Below are positions 10,249 through 18,132 of a stretch of 64,000 nucleotides of DNA, piece after piece. Made by a program: the position numbers and the translations under genes. Source of the DNA: Lachnospiraceae bacterium C10. Lineage in GTDB: Bacteria; Bacillota; Clostridia; Lachnospirales; Lachnospiraceae. The stretch covers positions 91,849 to 155,848 of the forward strand of contig FMTN01000008.1 of the NCBI GenBank assembly GCA_900100095.1, in the 5' to 3' direction. Each line of letters starts with the position of its first letter. Within the stretch, counting starts at the first letter, position 1. Under the pieces are notes generated by a model. The model did no database searches. It was not told the DNA's origin and was given only the letters and a program-made list of their open reading frames with translations.

Positions 10249-11499
10249 TTACCGGGACAGTTCCTTTTTCAGGACCTCCATCCCCTTTTGAATCTGGTTA
10301 TCGTTTTTGTAATCGTAGGTGTCCACAGACAAATCTGCTCGTTCCTTATCACCTTTAAATTTGTACTGTAATTCCAGATCCGGCTTGATTCCTTTCTTAT
10401 GAATGCAATCGCCGGACGGTGTGTAGTAGGTCTCCGTTGTCAATTTCACCGCGCTTCCATCCGATAACGGCATGGTCTGCTGTACAATTCCCTTTCCAAA
10501 GGTTTTCGTACCAATCAGGGTTCCATACTTGAAATCACGAATGGCTCCGGCAAAAATCTCCGCTGCGGAAGCCGACTGACCGGAAGTCAATACAACACAT
10601 GGAATCTTCTCCTGCGTCCTGTCATCGGAAGAATAGGTAACTTCTCTTCCCTTCTTATCCTTCATGGATACGGTAGTTCCCTTCGGAAGCAGGTCATCAA
10701 GAATTCCTGTCACCTGATCCACAAGTCCTCCCGGGTTCATCCGAACGTCGTAAACGACGGCCTTAAGTCCCTGACGTTTCAGGTCGGCAAGCGCATGTTC
10801 AAATTCCTTTTGCGTATTGCCGGTAAATTCCATTATCTCAATATAACCGATTCCCTTCTTTTGGTCTAGCATATAATAAAGTACAGAAGGAATTTCGATG
10901 TTCTTTCGCTTGATAATGACAGATTTTTCCTTACCGGCTCTCTTATAGACGATTGTAACATCGGAGCTTTCTTCTCCGCGAATGTGGTTCACAAAATCCG
11001 ACAGCGTCTCAAAATGCTCGGAGCGATATCCGTCTGCAGAGACGATCTCATCATTTTTCTTAAGTCCTGCCTCCTGAGCCGGTGAGTTATCATAGACCTT
11101 TGTCACCAGTGTATTCGTGGTTCCGGCGGGTCTTCCCAGCAGCGCTCCGATTCCGGCATAGTTGCCGCTGGTCTCTTCCTTTAACTGCTCGTACTCCTTC
11201 GGTGTAAAATACTGGGAATAAGGATCGTCCGTACTTGCCACAAGCCCTTTGTACAGACCGTCTGCCATATCCTCCTCCGTTACATCCTTGTAGTAGTAAC
11301 GGGAAATCATCGCCTGAATGACGCGAAGCTTCGTGCTCTCCCTTTTCCCGAGAAACTCCTTGGAACTGTTATCCTTAAACCACAGGAAACCTCCAATCGC
11401 ACAGCCCAGAACAATTGCGCTAACCACACATACGCCGGCAATCACTCCCAGCCAAAAACTTTTCTGTTTCTTTTTCTTCCATTCTTCTTCCATAAACAT
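10249..11499 (-). CDS. ctpA: S41 family carboxyl-terminal processing protease
   Basis: Membrane-anchored serine protease that cleaves C-terminal segments of exported proteins. Residues about 15-40 (FWLGVIAGVCVVSAIVLGCA) form a signal anchor. A PDZ domain covers about 105-190 (ITKVYDNSPAQEAGLKKNDE is near it), and the S41 domain covers about 205-400. The catalytic Ser is in LTSGQSASAAEIF and the Lys in GTKTFGKGIVQQT. Two ATGs two codons apart are possible starts (11499 or 11493). It lies downstream of ftsE-ftsX behind a terminator and before prfB, an arrangement similar to prfB-ftsEX-ctpB in Bacillus. Confidence 0.93.
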   Translation of the reverse strand: MFMEEEWKKKKQKSFWLGVIAGVCVVSAIVLGCAIGGFLWFKDNSSKEFLGKRESTKLRVIQAMISRYYYKDVTEEDMADGLYKGLVASTDDPYSQYFTPKEYEQLKEETSGNYAGIGALLGRPAGTTNTLVTKVYDNSPAQEAGLKKNDEIVSADGYRSEHFETLSDFVNHIRGEESSDVTIVYKRAGKEKSVIIKRKNIEIPSVLYYMLDQKKGIGYIEIMEFTGNTQKEFEHALADLKRQGLKAVVYDVRMNPGGLVDQVTGILDDLLPKGTTVSMKDKKGREVTYSSDDRTQEKIPCVVLTSGQSASAAEIFAGAIRDFKYGTLIGTKTFGKGIVQQTMPLSDGSAVKLTTETYYTPSGDCIHKKGIKPDLELQYKFKGDKERADLSVDTYDYKNDNQIQKGMEVLKKELSR

Positions 11500-11510
11500 G
11501 ATGTCCTTTA

Positions 11511-11525
11511 TGTGACTTAATCACA
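11511..11525. promoter_or_regulatory. Palindrome TGTGA-N5-TCACA upstream of ctpA
   Basis: A 15-bp inverted repeat, TGTGACTTAATCACA, between the ftsX terminator and the ctpA start codon. Its arms resemble half-sites of CRP/FNR-family regulators, but the spacer is 5 rather than 6 bp. No promoter hexamers are convincing nearby, so an operator role is only possible. Confidence 0.25.
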
Positions 11526-11532
11526 ACTCAGA

Positions 11533-11562
11533 GAAAGGGGGCTGTTTTGCAACGGCCCCCTT
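11533..11562 (-). terminator. Terminator after ftsX
   Basis: Minus strand: AAGGGGGC and GCCCCCTTT arms with an inner GTT/AAC pair, followed by a short TTTCTCT tract. It starts 5 bp past the ftsX stop codon and separates ftsEX from ctpA-prfB, perhaps only partially because the U-tract is weak. Confidence 0.7.
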
Positions 11563-11566
11563 CCCT

Positions 11567-12475
11567 TTATACGTTCAAGTGTCTCTTCAGTGTAATTCGG
11601 CTGCCTGCATATCCGATTCCAACACCAAGAAGGAGGGAAACCGGAATCAGTACATGGAAAATATCTCCCGTACTAACGAAAGAAAACATGCTCTTTAATG
11701 CATCAAACCGTTCTGCCACGTAATGAATGATATTGCTGTATACAAGTCCGAGAATGACCAGCGGAATAATGGATCCGATCAAACCGATCAGAATTCCTTC
11801 CACGACAAACGGTGCTCGAACGAAGGCATCTCTCGCTCCTATGAGCTTCATGATCGCAATCTCTTCCTTACGAACCGAAATACCGACGGATACGGTATTA
11901 CTAATCAAAAATGCTGCTACGGCAATCAAAATAATGATAATACCGAGGGAGATGTAACGAACCAACGCATTAAAATCCGTCAATGTACGCGCCGTACTTG
12001 CACTCTGGTGAACCTCTCGAACCCCTGCAAGTCCCTCAAGATAGGAAACAAGTCCTGCCTGCCGGCTGACATCCTTAAGATAAATCTCATAGTTGGCCAT
12101 GTCTTCCAGCGGGTTATCGTCTGCAAAGGAATCTGCCACATTGGTATGTCCCTTGAAATAATCCTTCTGGTATCTCGCCCAGGCTTCATCTGCCGTTACG
12201 AAATTATAACGGGCGACTTCCTTACGCTTGCTGATGGCAGTTCCAATCTTATCAATCTCATCCTGTGTCGCATTCTTGTCAAAATAGACCGTTACGGCAA
12301 CACCCCGCTCTGCCTTCTTAACCATACCCGAGAAATTCACACTAATGGAATAAAACAGCCCGAACAGAAAAATACAGGCTGTCATCGTAGCAACGGATGC
12401 TATCGAAAACATCTTATTGCGCCAGATGTTCTTAAGTCCCTGACGCAGATTATATTCAAATGAACTAAATCGCAT
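11567..12475 (-). CDS. ftsX: Cell division protein FtsX
   Basis: Permease-like membrane partner of FtsE; the complex transmits signals across the membrane to activate peptidoglycan hydrolases. The 302-residue protein has an N-terminal membrane segment (MFSIASVATMTACIFLFG), a large extracellular domain (about 50-165), then three membrane helices including LGIIIILIAVAAFLISNTVS. The FtsX-type segment VRKEEIAIMKLIGA is present. The start overlaps the ftsE 3' end by 11 bp. Possible partners here are the NlpC/P60 protein at 14845-16107 and other wall hydrolases; that link is inference. Confidence 0.95.
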   Translation of the reverse strand: MRFSSFEYNLRQGLKNIWRNKMFSIASVATMTACIFLFGLFYSISVNFSGMVKKAERGVAVTVYFDKNATQDEIDKIGTAISKRKEVARYNFVTADEAWARYQKDYFKGHTNVADSFADDNPLEDMANYEIYLKDVSRQAGLVSYLEGLAGVREVHQSASTARTLTDFNALVRYISLGIIIILIAVAAFLISNTVSVGISVRKEEIAIMKLIGARDAFVRAPFVVEGILIGLIGSIIPLVILGLVYSNIIHYVAERFDALKSMFSFVSTGDIFHVLIPVSLLLGVGIGYAGSRITLKRHLNV

Positions 12476-13145
12476 CTGCGTCTCCCTTCTGATCGTCTAC
12501 AACGCTTCCCTTGCGAATCGTAATGACACGCTTGTTCATCGCTCTTACAATCTCCATATTATGTGTAACAACAACCACCGTTGTTCCAGCCTTGTTAATC
12601 TGATCGAGTAACTTCATGATCTCCCAGGCATTGTGCCCGTCGAGATTACCCGTCGGCTCATCTGCCAGAAGAATCTTCGGCTTATTCACAAGCGCTCTTG
12701 CAATGGCAACACGCTGCTGCTCACCACCGGAGAGATGACGCGGAAGGGAGCGATACTTTGCAGCAAGCCCCACCAGCGAAAGCATGTAAGGCACCTGCTT
12801 CTTGATCTGGCGCTTTCCTGCTTCGATAACGCGCATAGCGAAAGCCACATTCTCATAGACGTTACGATCCTGCAACAGACGGAAGTTCTGAAAAACACAT
12901 CCGATCTTACGTCTGTAATCCGGTACGTGCCGATGGGAGATGCGGCTTAAATCCTTACCGTTCACCACGATCTTGCCTGACGAAGGTGATAATTCCTTGA
13001 GCAAAAGCTTGATCAGGGTGGACTTACCTGAACCCGAGTCGCCTACGATGAAGACGAATTCACCGGGTCTGATATGAAGGCTGACATCCTTAAGAGCCTG
13101 GACGCCCGCCTCATATGTTTTACTGACATGTTCTAACTTGATCAT
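12465..13145 (-). CDS. ftsE: Cell division ATP-binding protein FtsE
   Basis: Cytoplasmic ATPase of the FtsEX ABC-type complex. The 226-residue protein has Walker A (GDSGSGKST, near residue 36), the signature [15 protein letters not shown], Walker B ([12 protein letters not shown]) and the H-loop [11 protein letters not shown]. FtsE-like start: [20 protein letters not shown]. It overlaps ftsX and follows the cdaR-like regulator by 6 bp, so all three are probably cotranscribed. Confidence 0.96.
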   Translation of the reverse strand: MIKLEHVSKTYEAGVQALKDVSLHIRPGEFVFIVGDSGSGKSTLIKLLLKELSPSSGKIVVNGKDLSRISHRHVPDYRRKIGCVFQNFRLLQDRNVYENVAFAMRVIEAGKRQIKKQVPYMLSLVGLAAKYRSLPRHLSGGEQQRVAIARALVNKPKILLADEPTGNLDGHNAWEIMKLLDQINKAGTTVVVVTHNMEIVRAMNKRVITIRKGSVVDDQKGDADAI

Positions 13146-13151
13146 AATATC

Positions 13152-14240
13152 TTAAAAGTCCTGTTCCTCCATATATTTCATATATTCTACCACCATTAGA
13201 GCAATCTTGAAAGTAATTGCGTCCTCAAATACACGAAGATCCAATCCTGTGCTTTTTTGAATCTTATCTAAGCGGTAAACTAATGTATTTCTATGGATGT
13301 ACAGCTGTCTTGATGTCTCCGAAACATTCAGACTGTTCTCAAAGAACTTGTTAATCGTACTCAATGTCTCCTCGTCGAAATCATCCGGTGACTTCTTCTC
13401 AAAAATCTCACCGATGAACATACGGCAGAGCGGAAGCGGAAGCTGATAGATCAGTCGTCCGATTCCAAGAACCGAATAGGCAATCACATTCTTTTCCTTG
13501 AAGAAGATCTTGCCGACATCGAGCGCCATTGCAGCCTCTTTATAGGAACGGGAAACATCCTTGATCTCGGATACGATTGTTCCGTAGGAAACACGGATCT
13601 CATTCTCATTATGATCCGCAAAGGCATTGATGATCATACGACTGGTCTTCTCAATGTCTTCGTAACCGTCCTCAACATCCAGCTGCTTTACAACAATAAT
13701 GTTATCCTCATCGACTGCCGTCACAAAATCATGGCTCTTTCCGCCAAAGATACTGCGTACACGATCCAGCTCATCGCCGTCCTTATGTCCGCCGGTCTCC
13801 ACGATCATAACCACACGATGGGCATCAATATCCACATGTAATTTCTTCGCACGATTGTAAATATCCACAAGAAGCAGATTATCAAGAAGAAGATTCTTGA
13901 TAAAGTTATCACGATCGAATCGTTCCTTATAAGCGACAATCAGCTCCTGAATCTGGAAACATGCTACTTTCGCAATCATCTGCGCCTTATCATCCTCGCC
14001 TAATGCAATAATGATGAATTCCAGCTGCTGATCATCAAACACCTTGAAGAACTGTCCTCCAAAGATGACCTGACTCTCTGCATGGGAACCGGCAAAATCA
14101 ACCGCCGGCTGCGAATACTGTGTCGCATCCTGGAAGGTGGCTGCAAGAATACTTCCCTCTTGATCTGTAATTGCAAGATCTACCTTTGCAATTGCATGCA
14201 GTCCGTCAATTGTCTTTTGTAGAATTTGGTTTGATATCAT
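13152..14240 (-). CDS. CdaR/PucR-family transcriptional regulator
   Basis: A 362-residue regulator. Residues about 1-130 match the sugar-diacid recognition type domain (SNQILQKTIDGLHAIAKVDL; AITDQEGSILAATF). The C-terminal 60 residues contain the PucR-type helix-turn-helix (NVSETSRQLYIHRNTLVYRL). The middle resembles the GGDEF-like CdaR region. It is first in an operon with ftsE and ftsX, 6 bp before ftsE, so it may control or sense something linked to cell-wall growth; its ligand cannot be inferred. Translation starts at an ATG preceded by AGGGGG. Confidence 0.85.
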   Translation of the reverse strand: MISNQILQKTIDGLHAIAKVDLAITDQEGSILAATFQDATQYSQPAVDFAGSHAESQVIFGGQFFKVFDDQQLEFIIIALGEDDKAQMIAKVACFQIQELIVAYKERFDRDNFIKNLLLDNLLLVDIYNRAKKLHVDIDAHRVVMIVETGGHKDGDELDRVRSIFGGKSHDFVTAVDEDNIIVVKQLDVEDGYEDIEKTSRMIINAFADHNENEIRVSYGTIVSEIKDVSRSYKEAAMALDVGKIFFKEKNVIAYSVLGIGRLIYQLPLPLCRMFIGEIFEKKSPDDFDEETLSTINKFFENSLNVSETSRQLYIHRNTLVYRLDKIQKSTGLDLRVFEDAITFKIALMVVEYMKYMEEQDF

Positions 14241-14285
14241 CTTAATCCTACCCCCTAGCTCTTAAGCCCTAGGCTCTTTGAGCAT

Positions 14286-14294
14286 TTTATACCA
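14286..14294 (-). promoter_or_regulatory. Extended -10 promoter of the cdaR-ftsEX operon
   Basis: Minus strand TGG followed by TATAAA, an extended -10 (TGn plus hexamer), about 46 bp upstream of the regulator's start codon. No good -35 is visible at 17 bp, consistent with an extended -10 promoter. Confidence 0.45.
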
Positions 14295-14385
14295 AAATGA
14301 AGGTCTATTTTTGCACAATATTTCTATTACTCCTATCTAGTTTAATACATAATGCAAAAATTGGGAACCCCTAACTTGCGTTTTA

Positions 14386-14610
14386 TTATGCACATTTACT
14401 CATTCTACCCATGTCTATCCATTTAACCTCAATATTTGGTGAAAAAAGCCGTTTTTCTGTCTTTGTAAGATTTGAACAAAATGTCTGTTCGCAAAAAACG
14501 AGTTTATCGGCTTTTTTCTCCACACGGTGTTTATAGTTTTTGTGGATAATGTGGATAAGTTCGTGTATAACTTGATTTTTAGCCTTTTTGGGGAGGAAAA
14601 CTGTGGATAA
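14386..14610. other. Cluster of DnaA boxes in an AT-rich gap
   Basis: The gap 14241-14844 has no credible gene. It holds three perfect DnaA boxes, read on the plus strand as TGTGGATAA: 14541-14549, the directly abutting 14550-14558, and 14602-14610. Two near matches flank them: CGTGTATAA at 14562-14570 and, inverted, TTATGCACA at 14386-14394. All perfect boxes share one orientation. No dnaA or dnaN is nearby, and the genes on both sides run the same way, unlike a typical origin. A DnaA-binding locus or DnaA-controlled site is plausible. Confidence 0.6.
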
Positions 14611-14772
14611 CTTTGTTTGTTCTTTTCGTCGTTTTTTTCTTAACAATCTCTTGACGGAATATGGACAGCGTGATTAACCACACCTCTTTTTCTTCTGAGG
14701 TTTTCCATCACGGATTCCCCCGCCTGACAATGGAAGCAAAACAGCTCAAAACCGTGGCAGCAGCGCCCCAAA

Positions 14773-14816
14773 AATGAAACAAGGGCTGTAACCCGGCGCC
14801 CCGGATTACAGCCCTT
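14773..14816 (-). terminator. Terminator after the NlpC/P60 gene
   Basis: Arms AAGGGCTGTAACCCGG (14781-14796) and CCGGATTACAGCCCTT (14801-14816) pair at 15 of 16 positions. On the minus strand the hairpin is followed by GTTTCATTTTTGG. Confidence 0.85.
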
Positions 14817-14844
14817 CGGTACTGTTATACCTTTTTAATCGAAA

Positions 14845-16107
14845 TTAAAGTACACGACGTACTGCAAGAATATTGCGGTAGTTTGCATTTGAAATCTTAA
14901 TTCCGTCTCTTGCATTAGAAGCATGTACAATCTGTCCGCCACCGATGTAGATTGCTACATGGCCGCTGTAACATACAATATCACCAGCCTGCATGTTGGA
15001 CTGACTAACTGCTACACCTACACTACGGTCAGAGCTTGAGCTATGTGGAAGGCTCTTTCCAAAGTGAGAATATACTGCCATTACAAATCCTGAGCAGTCC
15101 GCTCCGTTTGTAAGGGAAGAACCGCCCCAAACATATGGGTTACCAACGAACTGAGTAGCAAAACGTGCTACTGCACCACCATTGCGGCTGTCCGGCGCAT
15201 CGTAATCCCTGCTGCTTGAGTTGTTCGAGTTGTTTGAGTCATTAGACTGATTGTTGGAACGGTTGCTGCTGCTTGAACCGTTGGATGTAGAAGAATTGTT
15301 GCTTGTATTCTCTAACGCATTCTCTGCCGCCTGCTCCTCAGCCCGTTCTGCCTCAAGCTTAGCCAGAATGGATTCGATAGACTCTGCATAATGGTAGCTT
15401 CGAGTCAGACGAACATAGTCGGTTGAAACATAACCGGTACGGTCGCCGGCCTTGATCTTAATCCAGCCATCCTTAGCGTCTTCACTGTTATAATCCTTAA
15501 CGACCAGTGTATCGCCCTTTGCAGCGAGATCTAATACCTCTGCCTTGGTAGAAGCCTTTGCACGAATCTTAAGTGTCTGAGTCTGAACCTTAGCAATAAC
15601 ACGGCTTGCCTTCTTTACAGCCTTCTCGCTGCCAACGGTAAGATAGTCAGCCTTAACATATCCTGTTACCTTACCTGACTCAACCTTATACCAGCTACCC
15701 TTCTTCTTAAGAACGGTACATAAATCTCCATCAGATAAATGTCCGACAAGCTTGGAAGATGCAGATGCATGCTTACGAATGTTCGCGTAGTCCTTCACAT
15801 GGCCTACAGCAAGGTGATTAAACTTGCTATCCTGCTCTGCTTCCTTTGACTCAGCTACTGCTGTTGTCTCTTTCTCTGTAACTGCCTCATCTGCCTTAGC
15901 GGATGCCTCGGTTACCATATCTGCCAATGCAAGGTTTACGCCTGATAAAGTTGAGTTGGATGTAACCTCAGCAGACGCCTCTGTAGTAGAGACCATTGCG
16001 GTAGCACCAGCTAATGGTGTAGCAGAAACAGACATTCCTGCATTTCCGATCATTACCCCTGCTGTTAATGTTAATGCTGCTACCTGGACTTTACGATTGC
16101 GATTCAT
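14845..16107 (-). CDS. Secreted NlpC/P60 peptidoglycan hydrolase with SH3 domains
   Basis: Exported endopeptidase predicted to cut peptide stems in peptidoglycan. From the ATG at 16107 (behind GGGAGG) the 420-residue protein has a signal peptide (VAALTLTAGVMIGNAGMSVS), then two bacterial SH3 domains (about residues 95-160 and 170-230). A Ser/Asn-rich linker follows, and a C-terminal NlpC/P60 domain of about 115 residues. The catalytic Cys is in NGADCSGFVMAVY and the His in CYSGHVAIYIGGGQ. An upstream perfect sigma-A promoter and a WalR-like direct repeat suggest strong, wall-stress-linked expression. Confidence 0.94.
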   Translation of the reverse strand: MNRNRKVQVAALTLTAGVMIGNAGMSVSATPLAGATAMVSTTEASAEVTSNSTLSGVNLALADMVTEASAKADEAVTEKETTAVAESKEAEQDSKFNHLAVGHVKDYANIRKHASASSKLVGHLSDGDLCTVLKKKGSWYKVESGKVTGYVKADYLTVGSEKAVKKASRVIAKVQTQTLKIRAKASTKAEVLDLAAKGDTLVVKDYNSEDAKDGWIKIKAGDRTGYVSTDYVRLTRSYHYAESIESILAKLEAERAEEQAAENALENTSNNSSTSNGSSSSNRSNNQSNDSNNSNNSSSRDYDAPDSRNGGAVARFATQFVGNPYVWGGSSLTNGADCSGFVMAVYSHFGKSLPHSSSSDRSVGVAVSQSNMQAGDIVCYSGHVAIYIGGGQIVHASNARDGIKISNANYRNILAVRRVL

Positions 16108-16135
16108 AGTGAAACTAATCCTCCCGAACACGTTT

Positions 16136-16152
16136 ATTACAAATTTGTTACA
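16136..16152 (-). promoter_or_regulatory. WalR-like direct repeat in the NlpC/P60 leader
   Basis: Minus strand TGTAAC-AAATT-TGTAAT fits the WalR (YycF) consensus TGTWAH-N5-TGTWAH exactly. It lies just downstream of the predicted start site (about +8 to +25), where such sites usually repress. The core ACAAATTTGT is also a 10-bp palindrome, so another regulator is possible. No walRK genes are in this window. Confidence 0.45.
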
Positions 16153-16166
16153 TTTATTACTTTGTC

Positions 16167-16195
16167 ATTATAGCAAGCAAATACAGCGTTGTCAA
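16167..16195 (-). promoter_or_regulatory. Consensus sigma-A promoter of the NlpC/P60 gene
   Basis: Minus strand -35 TTGACA (16190-16195), 17-bp spacer, -10 TATAAT (16167-16172): both hexamers match consensus fully, so the gene is probably highly transcribed. The predicted start is near 16160, giving a leader of about 50 nt. Confidence 0.92.
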
Positions 16196-16276
16196 GAAAG
16201 ATTGAAGAAAGCTTGAAGCTGACATTTTTCTATTTATTAACAATTCGTTACGTTGTTACAAAATATATATGTTCTA

Positions 16277-17191
16277 TTACATATGGTTGAGATATCTCTG
16301 TACGCTGGTAACAGCATTTGCTCCGTCTGCAGCTGCTGTAATTACCTGGCGAAGCTGCTTGGTACGAAGATCGCCGGCTGCGTAAATTCCTTCGATTGCA
16401 GTTTTGCAATCCTCACCGGCAATGATGTATCCCTTCTCATCCTGCTGAGGAAGTCCCTTAACGTCCACATTCGGCTCGGTTCCTACTGCCATGAATACAC
16501 CCTGTACCGGAAGGCTTGACTTCTCACCTGTCTTCTTATTTAAAAGTTCCAGGCTCTCAACCTTGATATTACCGGATACCTTTTCAACAACGGTATCGTA
16601 GATCACTTCAATGTTCTCTGTTGCAAGAACCTGATCCACAAGAACCTTGGCACCGCGGAAGGTATCTCTTCTATGAATAAGGTAAACCTTGGAGGCGAAA
16701 CGAGCCAGGAAGAGGGCATCCTCAAGAGCCACATCTCCACCACCGACAACGGCAGCCTCTTTCTTACGGTAGAATGCTCCGTCACAGGTTGCACAGTAGG
16801 AAACACCGGAACCAATCAGCTCCTTCTCACCCGGAACGCCGAGCTTTCTGTGATCTGCACCTAAAGCAAGGATAACTGTCTTTGTCTCAACAGCCTCGCC
16901 CTGATCTAAGATCAGGCTCTTATAATCTCCGTGATCCTCGATCTCAAGAAGTCTTGCCTCTAAAAACTCTGTATCCAACTGGTTCGCATGCTCACGGAAC
17001 TTCATTCCCAGTTCCATTCCACTGATTCCCTTTAATCCAGGGTAGTTATCCACTTCATAGGTTGTGGCAATCTGTCCGCCATCAACCGGACTCTCTGCAA
17101 TTACAAGAGATGAAAGTCCTGCTCTCTGCGCGTAGATTGCTGCACTAAGTCCTGCCGGTCCATTTCCAACAATAACGGTATCGTATCTCAT
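16277..17191 (-). CDS. trxB: Thioredoxin reductase
   Basis: NADPH-dependent flavoenzyme that reduces thioredoxin. From the ATG at 17191 the product is 304 residues, starting MRYDTVIVGNGPAGLSAA with the FAD-binding GxGxxG. The redox-active CATC lies in VSYCATCDGAFYRKK near residue 136. The NADPH motif is VVGGGDVALEDALFL, and the C-terminal FAD segment is GIYAAGDLRTKQLRQVITAA. I rejected a longer reading from 17302 because its N-terminal extension is not family-like. The gene is divergent from yjfB. Confidence 0.95.
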   Translation of the reverse strand: MRYDTVIVGNGPAGLSAAIYAQRAGLSSLVIAESPVDGGQIATTYEVDNYPGLKGISGMELGMKFREHANQLDTEFLEARLLEIEDHGDYKSLILDQGEAVETKTVILALGADHRKLGVPGEKELIGSGVSYCATCDGAFYRKKEAAVVGGGDVALEDALFLARFASKVYLIHRRDTFRGAKVLVDQVLATENIEVIYDTVVEKVSGNIKVESLELLNKKTGEKSSLPVQGVFMAVGTEPNVDVKGLPQQDEKGYIIAGEDCKTAIEGIYAAGDLRTKQLRQVITAAADGANAVTSVQRYLNHM

Positions 17192-17301
17192 AAGCACCTC
17201 GTTCCTTTCGGTATTTGTCATCTTATTTTTAATAGATTGTTCGCAATTTGATTGTGTATCCACTTTATCATCCATTTGTATCTTTGTCAATCTGAAAAAC
17301 A

Positions 17302-17330
17302 TTGTTTTTTTCTACAGCTCATGGCATAAT
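17302..17330 (+). promoter_or_regulatory. Sigma-A-like promoter of yjfB
   Basis: TTGTTT (17302-17307), 17-bp spacer, CATAAT (17325-17330), about 45 bp upstream of the yjfB start codon. No sigma-D (flagellar) hexamers are evident. Confidence 0.55.
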
Positions 17331-17374
17331 GAGGTTAGAGGAACTACATAATTTTAAGGAAAGGACGTGATTTC

Positions 17375-17584
17375 ATGGATATGATGGACGTTGCCTTATT
17401 ATCCACCTCCATGGCAAGCTCACAGTCTCTTTCTCAGCTTGGCACTGTTGTTCTAAGTAAGACCTTAGACACCGCCAGGGAGATGGCAGCAGGAGAAGTC
17501 GCTATGCTCGACTCTATGCCCCGGGCTGCTATGGAGACATCCGTTAATCCTGCCGTTGGCAGTAATTTTGACGTGAGCATCTAA
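17375..17584 (+). CDS. YjfB family putative motility protein
   Basis: A 69-residue protein of the YjfB family, small proteins associated with motility genes in Firmicutes; molecular function unknown. Matching features are the N-terminal MDMMDVALLSTSMASSQS and the C-terminal METSVNPAVGSNFDVSI, close to the family pattern of METSVxPxxGxxxDxxI. Preceded by AAAGGA 9 nt before the ATG, with its own promoter and a strong terminator, so it is a monocistronic plus-strand unit. With fliB and the chemotaxis receptor it supports a motile organism. Confidence 0.8.
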   Translation: MDMMDVALLSTSMASSQSLSQLGTVVLSKTLDTAREMAAGEVAMLDSMPRAAMETSVNPAVGSNFDVSI

Positions 17585-17603
17585 TCACGGGTGGATAAGA
17601 AAG

Positions 17604-17650
17604 CCCGGAACAATCGGTCGAAGGATCGCATTGTTCCGGGTTATCTTTTT
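17604..17650 (+). terminator. Bidirectional terminator between yjfB and ridA
   Basis: Perfect 11-bp arms CCCGGAACAAT (17604-17614) and ATTGTTCCGGG (17630-17640), followed on the plus strand by TTATCTTTTTGC. On the minus strand a weaker TTTCTTATCC follows, so it can also serve ridA. Confidence 0.85.
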
Positions 17651-17652
17651 GC

Positions 17653-18027
17653 TTATTTTTCTACAATTGCCTCAACTTCAAGCAGGACATCCTTCGGAAG
17701 ACGGGCAACTTCCACACAGCTTCTTGCCGGATACGGCTGCGGGAAGAACTGGGCGTACACCTCATTGATCTCGCCGAAATCATTCATCTCCTTGATGAAG
17801 ACCACGGTCTTGATCACCTTATCCATGGTTGTTCCGCTGGCTTCTACCAGATTCTTAAGGTTGGTAAACGCCTGCTTCGCCTGCGCCTTGGAGCCTTCCG
17901 GAATCTCTCCCGTTGCCGGGTCAACCGGAATTACACCGGATGTGAATACGAGATTACCTACCTCGATGGCCTGTGAGTACGGGCCGATTGCTGCCGGCGC
18001 CTGATCTGTTGCAATTACTTTTTTCAT
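17653..18027 (-). CDS. ridA: RidA family enamine/imine deaminase
   Basis: Hydrolyses reactive enamine/imine intermediates such as 2-aminoacrylate released by PLP enzymes. The 124-residue product is full length. It has the family signatures IGPYSQAIEVGNLVFTSG and, near the C-terminus, the conserved arginine and glutamate region RSCVEVARLPKDVLLEVEAI. A terminator separates it from cvfB; a weak promoter-like TTTGTC-17-TATATA lies immediately upstream, so it is probably transcribed alone. Confidence 0.95.
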   Translation of the reverse strand: MKKVIATDQAPAAIGPYSQAIEVGNLVFTSGVIPVDPATGEIPEGSKAQAKQAFTNLKNLVEASGTTMDKVIKTVVFIKEMNDFGEINEVYAQFFPQPYPARSCVEVARLPKDVLLEVEAIVEK

Positions 18028-18070
18028 AATAAACAGCCTTCTTTCTATATAATGTGAATAATCTTTCGGA

Positions 18071-18110
18071 CAAAAACGCCCTTGTGTCTCATTGTATGAA
18101 ACACAAGGGC
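18071..18110 (-). terminator. Terminator after cvfB
   Basis: Arms GCCCTTGTGT (18078-18087) and ACACAAGGGC (18101-18110), with further pairing of TCAT and ATGA inside. Followed on the minus strand by GTTTTTG. Confidence 0.85.
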
Positions 18111-18132
18111 ATTCGTCAATAACCTTCTATCC

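Noticed and set aside
14386..14646. An 86-residue minus-strand reading frame in the DnaA-box gap
   Set aside because: No good Shine-Dalgarno, no family resemblance, and its IHELIHIIHK segment is just the translation of the DnaA boxes.
14241..14844. The DnaA-box gap as chromosomal origin
   Set aside because: No dnaA, dnaN or rpmH nearby, and genes on both sides run in the same direction, so I keep only the weaker DnaA-binding claim.
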